In this document: positions 50,266 to 61,214 of the stretch, one piece after another
Layout of the letters: each line of letters opens with the position of its first letter
Position numbering within the stretch: position 1 is the stretch's first letter
Origin: Siphonodentalium dalli
Lineage: Eukaryota; Mollusca; Scaphopoda; Gadilida; Siphonodentaliidae
DNA length: 64,000 bases
Direction of reading: 5' to 3'
Assembly: GCA_032622095.1 (NCBI GenBank)
Contig: CP136068.1
Location: 133,743,989-133,807,988 of the forward strand
Notes under the pieces: model-generated
The model's input: the letters and a program-made list of their open reading frames with translations, nothing else
What the model was told of the DNA's origin: nothing
Database searches by the model: none
Made by a program: the position numbers and the translations under genes

Positions 50266-50308
50266 TCATGTTTCTGACCAACCACGCAGTGGCGGGCTAA
50301 CCTACTAG

Positions 50309-50957
50309 TATTATATAATTTGCAAGAGTAACTCATGATAAACAATTTATGAAAATAATATAGATGAATAATAGAATTTATGTATACAATATAGATGAAT
50401 AATAGAGATTTATGTATATAATGGAACATAATTATAGGCTACGTGTGCCTCGACAGACAACTTGATTATTTGCAAGACAAACAGGGAATTAATTGACACA
50501 ACAAAATAAATCACTGTCTAAAGTGCTTTTTCGTGGGTCACTTATGAGTATTTGTAATAAATTTAGGAAAATCCAGCATTTTGTAGCTATTATTTTCACA
50601 TTAAATGTTAATGACATTTCGCTGCGATCTGTTTACAAGAAGAACCATACATTGCTGTAACGTGATGTCTGTTTCTCACCTCCAACACAGAAGAGCTTTC
50701 AATTTATTGTAACTCGGAAATGGTCTATTGTGGCCCACATGTGACGCAATCGACCAAATCCATGTAGTCCCCACGGTCGAGTAAAACTTTTCCTACTAAA
50801 ACCGAGTTTAAACTGATAGTTTAAACTAGGTCTGAACAGGAGATGCCGATTCGGACATATATGTCACAACGCCTCTGACCAACGTTGGATATTGATGTAC
50901 ATGAAGTGAGTGATACTCGCGGGATTATAGCCACCATTAGCAAATTATATGTACTTT
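50309..50957. other. Intronic stretch, nothing recognised
   Basis: A small palindrome GAGTTTAAACTGATAGTTTAAACT lies at about 50812-50835 (described in parts: GTTTAAAC, spacer, GTTTAAAC). Two copies of ATAGATGAATAATAGA occur at 50360 and 50390. Confidence 0.4.
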
Positions 50958-51205
50958 CACTGTTAGAAAAATACCCGTCGCTTTAACGGTGTCATACCGC
51001 GCAACATCGCTGCCAACATTGGACTGTTATACATACGGTCATGCCGTGGCATGTTCCACGGTACAAACCCGTTTAAATAACTGGCAGACTGAAACCAGTC
51101 AGACCGTTGTATTTTTTTACGGTTCAACTACCGTTTAATTAATATCAAGCCCATACTAGTATTTAATAACGGTCACACCAATGGTATTTTTCATGGGTCA
51201 ACACC
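50958..51205. mobile_element. Small CACTG-ended element with ACGGT subterminal words
   Basis: Starts CACTGTTAGAAAAATACCCG and then shows ACGGT or ACCGT in both orientations at least nine times (for example TTTAACGGTG, CATACGGTCA, CCACGGTAC, CTACCGTTTA, AATAACGGTC). The segment ATGGTATTTTTCATGGG near 51187 may be the diverged right end. It resembles the two larger CACTG elements in architecture, but the right boundary is uncertain. Confidence 0.4.
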
Positions 51206-51693
51206 AATGTTTTGCTCTTAATTTGCTAATTTACCATAGAATTGGCCAAGTTCCCGTGGTAACAATATGATTTCCCGGTAGGCATTACGTTTCATATGTT
51301 CTAGTATGGTCGAAATTAGTTTTATTCGTAACTGAAAAATACATCTTAGTTAATAAATTATACATGTAGTTGCTTACCGCGTTTTAACCCAACCACCTTT
51401 TCCATTACCAATGAAGGTTTACGGACGCATCTGTCACTGTGCACCGATTTAGTCACTTATAACATAGTTATTAAATAAACTGAATCCATTAACTCTTTAA
51501 TGAAATGTAAATAATGTAATATCCCTGATCAATCGTCATCCAATTGGATCGTAGCGTGATGAATGTTTCAATTTCGATTTTCTTTGGCTGGTGACGAATA
51601 ATGGTCATATGTTTAACATGGTACAATCCCCTCTCCTTGTTTGTGATATACTGCATTTTATCCTGCTGCTAATGGTCCGTTCAATTCCCCATG

Positions 51694-52115
51694 TGTGGAG
51701 CTCCGTGGTCCAGTAGTTAGCATGTCGGACTTGTATTCGCTGTAAACACATCGATATGGGTTCTCAGCGGTCGCCGGCCATTGAGTCTCCACATAGCAGT
51801 GGCTTGGCCGCTTGATCGACGTGCAATTGTCGGATTGCTCGCTGTTTCAAAACCCGCGCCAAGTTGTGACCATTGAGTAAGGTCGCCCGTCCTGTGTCGG
51901 CTTCGCATCACTCACGCGTTGAAAGAGTACCAGTCAGCTTGTCATACTGATGAGTATCAGAACATGATCAAACTAGAGCAGCGCCTGCAATGACTGCAGT
52001 CGGTTCATTGGTTGGCTTGTACAAATGACTGGGGTAATATTGTACCAAGCGTGTTAGAGCAAGTAATTGGTTTATCGCTATATAAAACTGGTCATTATTT
52101 ATTATTATTATTATT
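51694..52115 (+). mobile_element. tRNA-derived SINE with (ATT)n tail
   Basis: The head GGAGCTCCGTGGTCCAGTAG contains a box A-like TGGTCCAGTAGTTAGCATG. A box B-like GTTTCAAAACCC lies at about 51843. A non-tRNA body follows, and the element ends GCTATATAAAACTGG with a TTATTATTATT tail at 52095-52118. About 105 extra bases sit between the anticodon-side word GTCGGACTTG and its repeat GTCGGATTG, so the tRNA part appears interrupted. It lies in the intron of the lectin gene, opposite strand. Confidence 0.6.
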
Positions 52116-52118
52116 ATT

Positions 52119-53736
52119 TACGGATGCATCCCATGTGGGTATCGTGTAGGAGTCCCGGAGGTACTAGTGCGGTCATATCACGTGAGTCATCGGCCTGCGG
52201 ATACGGCTGATCTCATGGTCCTCTTTGGTACTACATCTTGAAGACTGGTGTTTGAGTTGACCCGGCTCAATTGAGAGGTTAGTCTCGCCTCTCCACAGTG
52301 TTTCAGATTAAATGTCTGCCATCTGTTTTATTTTGTTTATGGTGTCCAGTTGTGTTCTGTTTTCATGTATGTTGTTTCGTTCGTGTCGTGTCTATTCGCA
52401 TTTCGTCTCCATGACTGTTAACTGTTTCAATCTTGTAATGTTCACGCCTGTCTCACTTTGGGAGGTATCGGAGGCTGCTGTATGCATTGGATAAACGGGC
52501 CACCATTTCAGCTATACACCATGTTTTATACCGACCATAATTCGAATGGTAGTGCGGGCGGCTGCTGGATTAGTTGTCGATTATATGCTTTTCATAATGC
52601 AACTAAAACAAACAAAACGTACGACTGGCCACCCGCTAAGTTCCACTGATGCTGAGTACCTTTTGTATTTGTGACTGATAAAACGCTACAAAGCATGGCC
52701 AGATAATGAAAATATGTCATGCCGATCAGGACTGGGCCACTAAGTGGCTCTCTTCTGATCGAATGTTCAAGAAGAATTCAAGCTGATGCTCTTATGCCAT
52801 TAACATCTATTGCCAAAACACCAGTGTTGATTACTCCCCACGACACATTTGAAAAGTAGCAGAGCTGTGTTGGGAAATCGTGATATATATGAGGGAGTTA
52901 CAGAAGTCTGCATATTTACTGAAACATTTGATGGACAAAAAGTTCTTTTGAACAGTTATCTTCGGACCTTCAATCGGTGCGTACATCCATTGACTTTGAA
53001 GGTTGTGTATATGAAGATGATTTTAGCACATGTTAACCCCATTGCGATGTCTTAAATGTTAGGGGTATGGCCATGGCCAGGAACATTGTAAAAGTAAATA
53101 AACAATATATGCACGATGTTCTGTGTCTTGGTCATGTGATAAGGATTACACGAATCTTAAAAAAATGTTCAAACTGTCAAAAGTTCACATGCTGCAATGG
53201 ATCGTTCATGTCCCATTTTGGGACATGCATTCAAGATTCAACGATGTAAAGATGAGAAGCATATGTCATACATAGATGGTAAAATAGTTGGTAATCGACC
53301 ATCCATTCAACAGGTCACGTACTCAGCAATCGTGCATACAAAAAAATTGTTGATGACAGCACTCAGTCAAACCAAACTCCTCAGTTTATGGCATTCTCCC
53401 GAAATGCACATAACGAACAACCACGCATTGTTTTTCATCTTTTCTGCTCAACGCTAAACTTTCCACACCAACTACCATATATACATACTGTCGCGCCCAC
53501 TGGCTACTATTATGATGAACGATTTATAATTAATGAACACGTATATTATGTGGGCTTCATTGGTACAGTGATCACTACAAAAGGCTGCCACATGTCGTTC
53601 CCTTTTCAACCAAATACATATATCTATACATATATACATAATTATATGCAAATGGAACAGAGTGAAATTTATTTACTATGTATATAACATTTGTAATTTA
53701 AATTTGTAATGAATTGTGTTGGAAAATGAACTATGT
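52119..53736. other. Intronic stretch, no exon recognised
   Basis: Several plus-strand frames of 60-99 codons occur (52312-52494, 52849-53055, 53197-53457, 53388-53687) but none shows a domain, signal peptide with splice site, or agreement between neighbouring frames. On the minus strand no lectin exon is seen. Confidence 0.4.
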
Positions 53737-54127
53737 TTAACCCTTTACCCAACAAACCGGCCAAAACCGGCCAAATAAAGCTTAAACAGCCTAAAATATC
53801 TTCGGTCTGTCTCAATAGAACCATACAAATATGGGTATCATTGGAACCGGCTCCTTGACCACATTGTGATAGTTACAGTTATGCCCTGTGCCAATGCATT
53901 CTCTTATATATGCGAGTCGACCATAGGTCGACTCGCATATATAAGAGAATGCATTGGCCTAAACAAATCTTTTTTTAACACTTTTGACCATTTTTTCTTA
54001 CATTCTTTAACAATTTTAAATGTGTTAAGCCAATGCATTCTCTTATATATGCGAGGCGACCTATGGTCGACTCGCATATATAAGAGAATGCATTGGCACA
54101 GGGCCCTTCTGTTGGGTAAAGGGTTAA
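53737..54127 (+). mobile_element. piggyBac-like MITE copy 2, complete
   Basis: Bounded by TTAACCCTTTACCCAACA and TGTTGGGTAAAGGGTTAA, an exact terminal inverted repeat including the TTAA target site. It is 391 bp with two hairpin modules of about 68 bp. The left module here is perfectly symmetric (GTCGACCATAGGTCGAC). No coding frame. It lies in the long intron of the lectin gene. Confidence 0.88.
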
Positions 54128-54751
54128 ACTAAACTCGTCAGTATATCAAAAAATCTTTTTTGTCAAAAAGATTGATTGGTTCATTAGACTAGAACTGTAT
54201 TAGTCAACATGACCCGGATTGAGTCAAAATTACTACCTTTTCGTAGTCACTGGGAAGGTGAAAATATAATTTGATGGAAACGTTGGTCAAATGAATTTAA
54301 TACTCAACCAAATGATATATCCCAATTCAGAGACCAAATTGAAAGCAGAACAAGCTTTAAATCAATTATCTAAAAAGCAGATTCGAATACTGGTCTGTTG
54401 TGAGGTATAATGAGAGTTTGCGGTACAGGTTTACTTATCTTGTTCATTTTTGAGACATTTATGGTGTCTATGAAGTATGAACCTTTTATACACATAACGC
54501 AGCCATTGGTGTGGGGTGAAATTCTTTATGATATATATGCCATTATATCCTACCATCACATACGTTCAAATATATACTAGTAACTGGATAAAATGGACAA
54601 TGGACAAATAGAAATGAATATTAAACATCATTCAAGGCAGTGTTTTAATTAGAGTTTTCTTCGTGTAACTTAGTCGCTATGACTGATAATTTTATTTCAG
54701 TGTAATACATATATACACTGTTTGAAACGTGTATATCATCGGTTATTGTAC

Positions 54752-54952
54752 CTGAGTTTAAGGAAATCATTTTAGCTTCTATCCATTCATGTAGTGTGTT
54801 AGAGTCGATCACCAGGAAATGACCACCTTCCTCTGCACAGATGTTAACTGCCGATGTGATCAAAGTGTCTCCCACGGTGTGCATGCGATAACATTTCCCC
54901 ATCGCAGCGTCGTAGGTGTAGCCAAGTGATGCATTCTCAGCACAGGCGGCCG
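54752..54952 (-). CDS. C-type lectin-like domain, N-terminal half exon
   Basis: On the minus strand the acceptor TTTATTTTTCAG at 54953 opens a phase-1 exon of exactly 201 bases. It ends at an ACTCAG|GTACAA donor, also phase 1. The 67 residues include AACAENASLGYTYDAAMGKC, then YRMHTVG, AVNICAEEGGHFLVIDSNTL and HEWIEAKMISLNS. The early Cys pair marks the long form of the C-type lectin-like domain. A-x-x-x-C-A-E-E-G-G-H-F-x-V-I-D-S and L-H-E-W-I are the usual first-half landmarks. Joined in phase to the exon at 45356-45585 it completes one domain, across an intron of about 9.2 kb. Both flanking introns are phase 1, the arrangement that permits exon shuffling. Confidence 0.85.
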
Positions 54953-55587
54953 CTGAAAAATAAACCATGCGATCAGTCACGCGAACGATCAAGCCTGTCA
55001 GATATCTATATAATGTGAAATTGGTATATTGTAGTCGATTGGATAGAGACCGGCCTATATCTGGATTATCAAAATCAATGTACTGGAAATTACGAGAAGT
55101 GTGCAAGACAATATATAATATATCTATGAACCATTTGTTTGTAGGGCAGCCAAAGCAGTTTGTGCGAATGCCATGAATGTCATATATGTACATATATAAC
55201 TGTACTTGACCTTTATTGTACATTTCTCATTTTGATTGTTCTTTCCATGAAAAAATAGACAATAGCTTGGGCTATTTAATTTGGTATCGAATGCTTTGTT
55301 TTTGGACAGCTCCCTCCGATAATTCCTTCTCAGCGTAACGATCTCTCCAGGCCTGTGTCAGTCGCGGTCCGGCTTCACACAGTATTCGCAGTTACCTTCC
55401 CGTACAAAGGGTGGAGGGACGTGGCGACAGGGTGTTTTTCTCTCTCCAGTTTAAACAGTTGGAAATTCAATGTATGTCTAGTACATCAACAGTTGAAAAT
55501 TTCAAACGATAAATGGATTGAATTAATTTTGTTCCGATAATTTGATATTGCATCCAGTATTTAGTGTAACGTTACATAATATTATTT

Positions 55588-55970
55588 TTAACCCTTTACC
55601 CAACAGAAGGGCCCTGTGCCAATGCATTCTCTTATATATGCGAGTCGACCATAGGTCGCCTCGCATATATAAGAGAATGCATTGGCTTAACACATTAAAA
55701 ATTATAAAATTGTTAAAGAATGTAAGAAAAAATGGTAAAAAGTGTTAAAAAAAGATTTGTTTTAGGCCAATGCATTCTCTGCATGGTCGACTCGCATATA
55801 TAAGAGAATGCATTGGCACAGGGCATAACTGTAACTATCACAATGTGGTCAAGGAGCCGGTTCCAATGATATCCATATTTGTATGGTTCTATTGAGACAG
55901 ACCGAAGATATTTTAGGCTGTTGAAGCTTTATTTGGCCGGTTTTGGCCGTTTTGTTGGGTAAAGGGTTAA
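55588..55970 (-). mobile_element. piggyBac-like MITE copy 3, inverted, one hairpin collapsed
   Basis: Same family as 53737-54127 but in reverse orientation, with intact TTAACCCTTTACCCAACA ends. One of the two hairpin modules (55767-55815) has lost about 20 bases from one arm and now reads CTCTGCATGGTCGACTCGC. It lies in the 1.6 kb intron between the Thr-rich and lectin exons. Confidence 0.85.
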
Positions 55971-56564
55971 AGTCGAATAATATATTACTCTAGGTCATAT
56001 TTTTGGACTGTAATTGCTATCATTGGACTGTAATTTCCAAACATATGTTGTGAGCATACTGGGATTATCAAAAGTTGGACGTCGGAGATACAAGCTGTAA
56101 AATACCAGCGCTAATGGGGGTGGTTCAAATGGAATGTGTCGTCCCGCTAACAATAACTAACATGTGATGTTCCCAGTTACCCACAAACACATTACCATTA
56201 TGCGTGTAAATACGGTAATCCAAAATACTACTTTGGAAATTGCTGACCTTTGAAAATATTCTCTAGAAACGTTTTCAGTCCCGGATAACAGCAGCAAAGT
56301 TATCTCTTTCTAATATGCCCCTCTCCATTCAACCACTTTATCCCTCTCTTCCTTCCTCTTCCTACTCCATTTCTCCCTCTCCCTCTTGTTACTCGGAAAA
56401 ATGTATATACATCATCCCTTGTAAATATATAATTGTTTAGGCTGTGGGTGCAGAAAACCTTACGACTATACCACAATAATTACAAGCTTTATATGCTCTA
56501 GATACAGGGGATTATTCCATATATAAAAAACATTTCTGGTGAAAAACACGGCTGTAACAGGTAC

Positions 56565-56889
56565 CTGATTCCAAAGTTTCTAAAGTTGTCAACGCTGTCA
56601 TATTCATAGTTTCTGTGTTGTTCGTCGTCTGTGCTGTGGTTATATTTGTCGTCGCTGTCGTTGTAGTATTCGGCGCCGTAATATTAATCATCTCCGTTGT
56701 TGTATCCGACGTGGATGTTGTGACTGATGCAGTATTAGTCATCCATGTTTTTGTTGTCACCGATGTAGTATTAGTATACTTCCATGGTGTTGTATCTTTG
56801 GTTAGACACATAAAACCTCCAGAAACAATACCCGATGTCGAACACATATGGCAGCCATAACCTTGCATTAGACATCCCATTTCTTCGTT
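56565..56889 (-). CDS. Cys-rich plus Thr-rich mucin-like exon of the lectin gene
   Basis: On the minus strand an acceptor (CTGTTATTTTAG) precedes AACGAAGAAATG, and a donor (GAATCAG|GTACCT) closes 325 bases. The frame enters in phase 0 and leaves in phase 1, matching the lectin exon at 54952. It encodes a Cys-rich start, EEMGCLMQGYGCHMCS, GIVSGGFMC, and then about 70 residues dominated by Thr with Asn, Ala and Met (NTTTTATTNITTAQTTNNTE). Such a segment is expected to be heavily O-glycosylated, with several N-x-T sites, and would act as an extracellular stalk. The Cys-rich start may be the end of another domain encoded further upstream. No signal-peptide exon was identified to the right, so the 5' end of the gene is missing here or unrecognised. 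Confidence 0.7.
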
Positions 56890-56999
56890 CTAAAATAACA
56901 GCCATTGTGATAATGGTAGTGTAGTCGTTACTAGACGTGTAAACATGCCAGTGGTACACAATCCACTCGTTACTATAGTTTAGATTTATCTCCAGCATA

Positions 57000-59947
57000 T
57001 CGATGTCCGCCAGTGAATATCTGCTGATCGTTAATATGCGTGTTACATGTAGTTACATCTTAACGGTAAGTAAGCCACCCCTGGATAAGAGGCCCTGATA
57101 ATGTTCTATGATATGGTGGGTCCTGCTATATGGCTATGATACTACTACATGTATGATAAACTAATGTTGTTAAGAAAACGTACCGTTATATATTTCTAAA
57201 GTTGAAAAATTCGTAGTATTTGACTAATTTGAGCTATTTGAGAACAAGCCAGTTTCTGTACGAAACATTAAATAACATGTCAATTACAAATATTTCAATA
57301 ATGGCTGCGCTGGTGTTTGCAAGACAACATGAATAGATACAACACGTACATGTATGGTTGGTTTCCAACAATTAACAGTCATTATTAAAATATATAAAAG
57401 ATATATACATGTTTTTTTAAAGTGTTATACATGTAACAATGACCGCGACAATGACACCTTTATAAAACATAACGCTGCGTTTTCTTAACCGAATCAGTTA
57501 CCGTAACAGCATCATAGAAATTAAGCAGGACCCACCGTTTTAAAGTTGATGAAATACGCTCCGTGACCCAAATTCGATATTTGAAATACACTTATTTTTG
57601 GCAATCCCAAAGACTGTAATTAAAGGGAAACTGTGCTCAAATTTTGTCGTTGGTTTCTACAGCCATTGCGTCGTAGAATAAGGTAACCATCTTTTCATTA
57701 TTTGACAGTCTGTTACTGATGGCAGATTAGCAGGAATGCGAAAAAAGAACATCGTCGTCGAGCAAATTGTACAATTTACAAGCAAATGTATCAAATAAAT
57801 GTAACAGTATATGCATAATTGTCCCAGATACTCACTTAAGTTATGTTATAGTTACTAGTCAGTGAGTGGCTTAAATTTACGCCCCTATCAACATAATGTT
57901 TTAAACGATCATGTGTGCCACGCGTTGCCCGATGCACTTTCCGTTTTAATTTGATCACGTCTTGTGCACGGAAATTCGTAATTTAATATAGGGCTCAACA
58001 GGGGGGCGGTCTGACAAAAACAATCCATACACATGGCTGGGTCGGTGGGTGGATGGTTGTCAGCCAAGAAAGCATGTTTTTTCCGTTACTTGCAATTTTT
58101 GTCCTAATGGATTTTGTCATAATTATAGACAAACACTAAAACTGTTCTATTGTCCATCAGCCTTAATAGCACTAAGTTGGTACATGTATGAGGGTGAATG
58201 TATGTTGCAATGCTATGGTGCTCTAATTTGCCTTATAGTAAACCGAGGTCTCAAGTCCATATATAACATCATGGTCAATAAGTTTTGAGGGAATAATTTA
58301 TAATTAACTGGAGAAATATATACCAAAAAATATATTATTATGATATATATAACTTATATAATGAACATGATATCAGTTGTCCTGAGATGACTAGATGTGT
58401 TCCATTCAATAATGACAAAATATATGCAGTGTTCAACTGCTAATGCCATTGGTGATCTGAAGCCAGATATAATCAAGTTTTCAGTAGCAGCATAGAATCG
58501 GGAAGAATATTCTGTCTGAATATCCCCCAATTTGACCATCAAAATAGGGGTGGTCAAATACATGCATGTGTACAAAATATTTGCTTAACGCCCACATGTC
58601 CTAACGAATGATAATCTTTATCCGAAACTAGTTGACCTTTTCTCAAAGGAGTATTTGTTGTTGGTGTGCTTTTTTTTTTTTTAGATCCTAGCCGCTTTTT
58701 TCTCTTATTATAGAAAAGATACAAATTCGCTTCAACTTAGCAATTATTCGCATACAGTATGTGTTGCGTGCGAATGTGATTGTTCTATCTTGTGTTTTTA
58801 TACAATTTATACCAATCAAGTGAGTCAGACCTTTGAATCAACATTTTAGTTGCAAATTAGCAAATCTTTGTCAAGCTACACGGTTAACAGTGGCATAACT
58901 TTATCTGCAACAAATATTCTATCACTGAGAGATATAAATTAGTCAGCATCAAGGGTGATGACTGAACAGTTTTAATTGTTAATATATTATTAAAGACATA
59001 TTATATACTTGTTCTGGTTCTTGAAACTGATAAGTTACTATTCAGGCGCTATGACAATTGGAGGAATGTAACATTCTGCTAACATAGCCGAAATTTTGAA
59101 GCAAATCGACCGTACCACTCCATAGAAAACATCGTCAGAACTATGCTCAATTGTAAATATTTACTACTCGATTCGAGACGCATCTATCGGCGATAAACTA
59201 ACGAAAACGATTTCGCCATCGAGAGTCACGGCATTTAGTACATATAAGAATGACGGTGTGTGTTGTCAATTTGGATATACTATTTGTAAAAATTAATACT
59301 TTGAACAAGATTATTCTCCATTTATATTTGATCACTGCACCGGAGTGTTTCACATCACTTTAAAATATATCTCTAAGTGTACATATCCTGGAAAAAGGAA
59401 ATCGTGAACACCTATATAGTTTATTGATAAACTCAACAACAAAGAGTGTGATAGTTACGCAAGAATAGTGACCTTTGTCTTTAGTACGGCACGTTTCCGG
59501 TTTTGTTGACACCTGACCACATCGCCGTGTAAATGAATGTTTCGCGTACTTCGTTTGGATTAAAAAGATCATAGCTGACTGAGTACTGGACAATACTTCC
59601 CCACATCGGGAAATAGATCTATATATACTTCTATGAAAGACGGGATAAGTTCGAAGTTTTAATCTAAACCTCCCCAATATAATCGCATGGGAATAGTATC
59701 ATCAATATTACATGTGCGGAGATAATCATACTTATTGAACACCAACTGGCTTATTTGTGCGGAATACACCAAAATACAGATGAATTCAAACGTTCAATAA
59801 AAGATTGTGTATTGTTCTAGAACAATACAAATCGATTACGCCAACAATGTCATTGGCGACGTCAACTTTATCAGAAAATTTCTTCACTAAATTATGAAGT
59901 ATAGCCTACATTAAGTAAGCGTTTGTTCATTTAAATGAAACATATCA
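57000..59947. other. Stretch upstream of the lectin exons, no exon recognised
   Basis: First exons of the minus-strand lectin gene should lie here or beyond, but no frame shows a clear signal peptide with a matching donor. The frames at 58354-58575 and 59360-59677 (minus) have no recognised motif. A poly-T run lies at about 58671-58682. Confidence 0.4.
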
Positions 59948-60703
59948 CACTGCATCAAAACTGGAATTTATTCATTGCATAAATTCCGGATAAATGTGCA
60001 TAAATCTGGTTAAATCAGAAATTTATTCACTGAATAAATTTGCATAAATCCGGTAATTTATGCACATTTATTCACAATTTATTCATGAATAAAGGCCGAC
60101 ATTTATACACAATTTATTCACTGAATAAACCCACGTTTATTCAACAGAATAAACTCGGCATTTATTCGTACGTTTATGCACATTTATTATCGACCTGTTT
60201 ATGCATAAATGCGAAATTTATTCACTGAATAAAGCTGCATAAATATATATAGCTACATTTATTCTGGTTATATACTCCAGTTTATGCACATTTATACCCC
60301 GTATAAATTATTTGGATTTGAACATATATATCCATATATATTTGTGAAATCTACTTTATGGTGACATTTGGCTTGTAACCAGCATATAATGCGACACGGA
60401 TGATTGTGTATATCTAACTATACATATACACATGTGTCGCCCTGATTCTGGTATCTCCATGTGTAGTAATTTGCCAACAAAATGCTGCCCTATTGTTGGT
60501 TATACCAGTCACAAATATAATATGAACTACTTGGATATGGCACTTTGTGTCATAGTTGTATCTTGCCGTCATCAATTTTCGTAGTCTCTGCAAAAAAGAA
60601 TAAGAATTAAATAATTAAGTGATCGCATTGGAAATAACTATAAACGATAAAATATTAAAACTAAAATAAGAATGTTTTTTCCTGCTAAAGAGTGATATCG
60701 TCC

Positions 60704-61206
60704 TTCAAAGGTACGGTTGGCCTTGGCGGTGGGTATCCTGTGGAAATATTTCCACCCGTCAAAAACCGCCACAAACAGAAAGAACAACAAAATGTAGATA
60801 GACTTTGTCCATATACAAATACAAAATATCGCATAAACAGTATGTTATTGTCATATTTTTGACCATTGTTATGTAAACAACAGCACAAAAAGTTACTTTT
60901 CTGGTGTTTGTTTATATTATGATGGTAAGCATAAAGAGCGTTCTTTGTGGGTGAATTCCTGATATGGAACGAATAAAGAGCGTTTATACCATTTGTGTGT
61001 GCTTAGCCAGCAGCATTGTGTTGTCTTCTGTAACACAATCAGGCTCTTGCTTAGGTAAAATATAGTAAATCTTTATGATAACATGATGTTTACGCGATGG
61101 TCATGGTATATTTGAACGAAACTGTATGCGTTTTAATGTTTTTCTGTTTACGGTGATTGGAACAAATATGAATATTTTCGACAACTAAGGCCGCACGTGC
61201 CTTTAA
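60704..61206 (+). mobile_element. MITE family with TTAAAGGTACGGG ends, copy E
   Basis: Runs from TTCAAAGGTACGGTTGGCC to GGCCGCACGTGCCTTTAA and closely follows copy A in internal order, including CATAAACAGTATGTTATTGT and CAGGCTCTTGCTTAGGTAAA. Copy A is its closest relative in the window. Confidence 0.75.
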
Positions 61207-61214
61207 GGAACACA

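Larger units (their letters stand above)
46915..50308 (+). mobile_element. Array of back-to-back Helitron-like elements
   Basis: Starts with TCTACTATATATTTTGAGAA at 46915, TATCATATATATTTTGAAG at 48064 and 48698, TCTCTTATATATTTTGAAAC at 49242 and TCTACTATATATTTTGAGAA at 49468 alternate with ends. The ends are a GC hairpin plus CTAG/T at 48063, 48697, 49241, 49467 and 50308. Hairpins include CCGCCAGTGGCGG and CCGGACAACGTCGGG. Each new start follows the previous CTAG directly. TC...CTAG-T borders with a 3' hairpin define Helitrons in general knowledge. No Rep/helicase frame is present, so all are non-autonomous. The array lies in the lectin gene's intron, antisense to the gene. Confidence 0.72.

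Noticed and set aside
56615-56860. Val-rich plus-strand frame that looks like membrane segments
   Set aside because: It is the complement of the Thr-rich exon: ACN threonine codons read as GTN/valine-type codons on the other strand.
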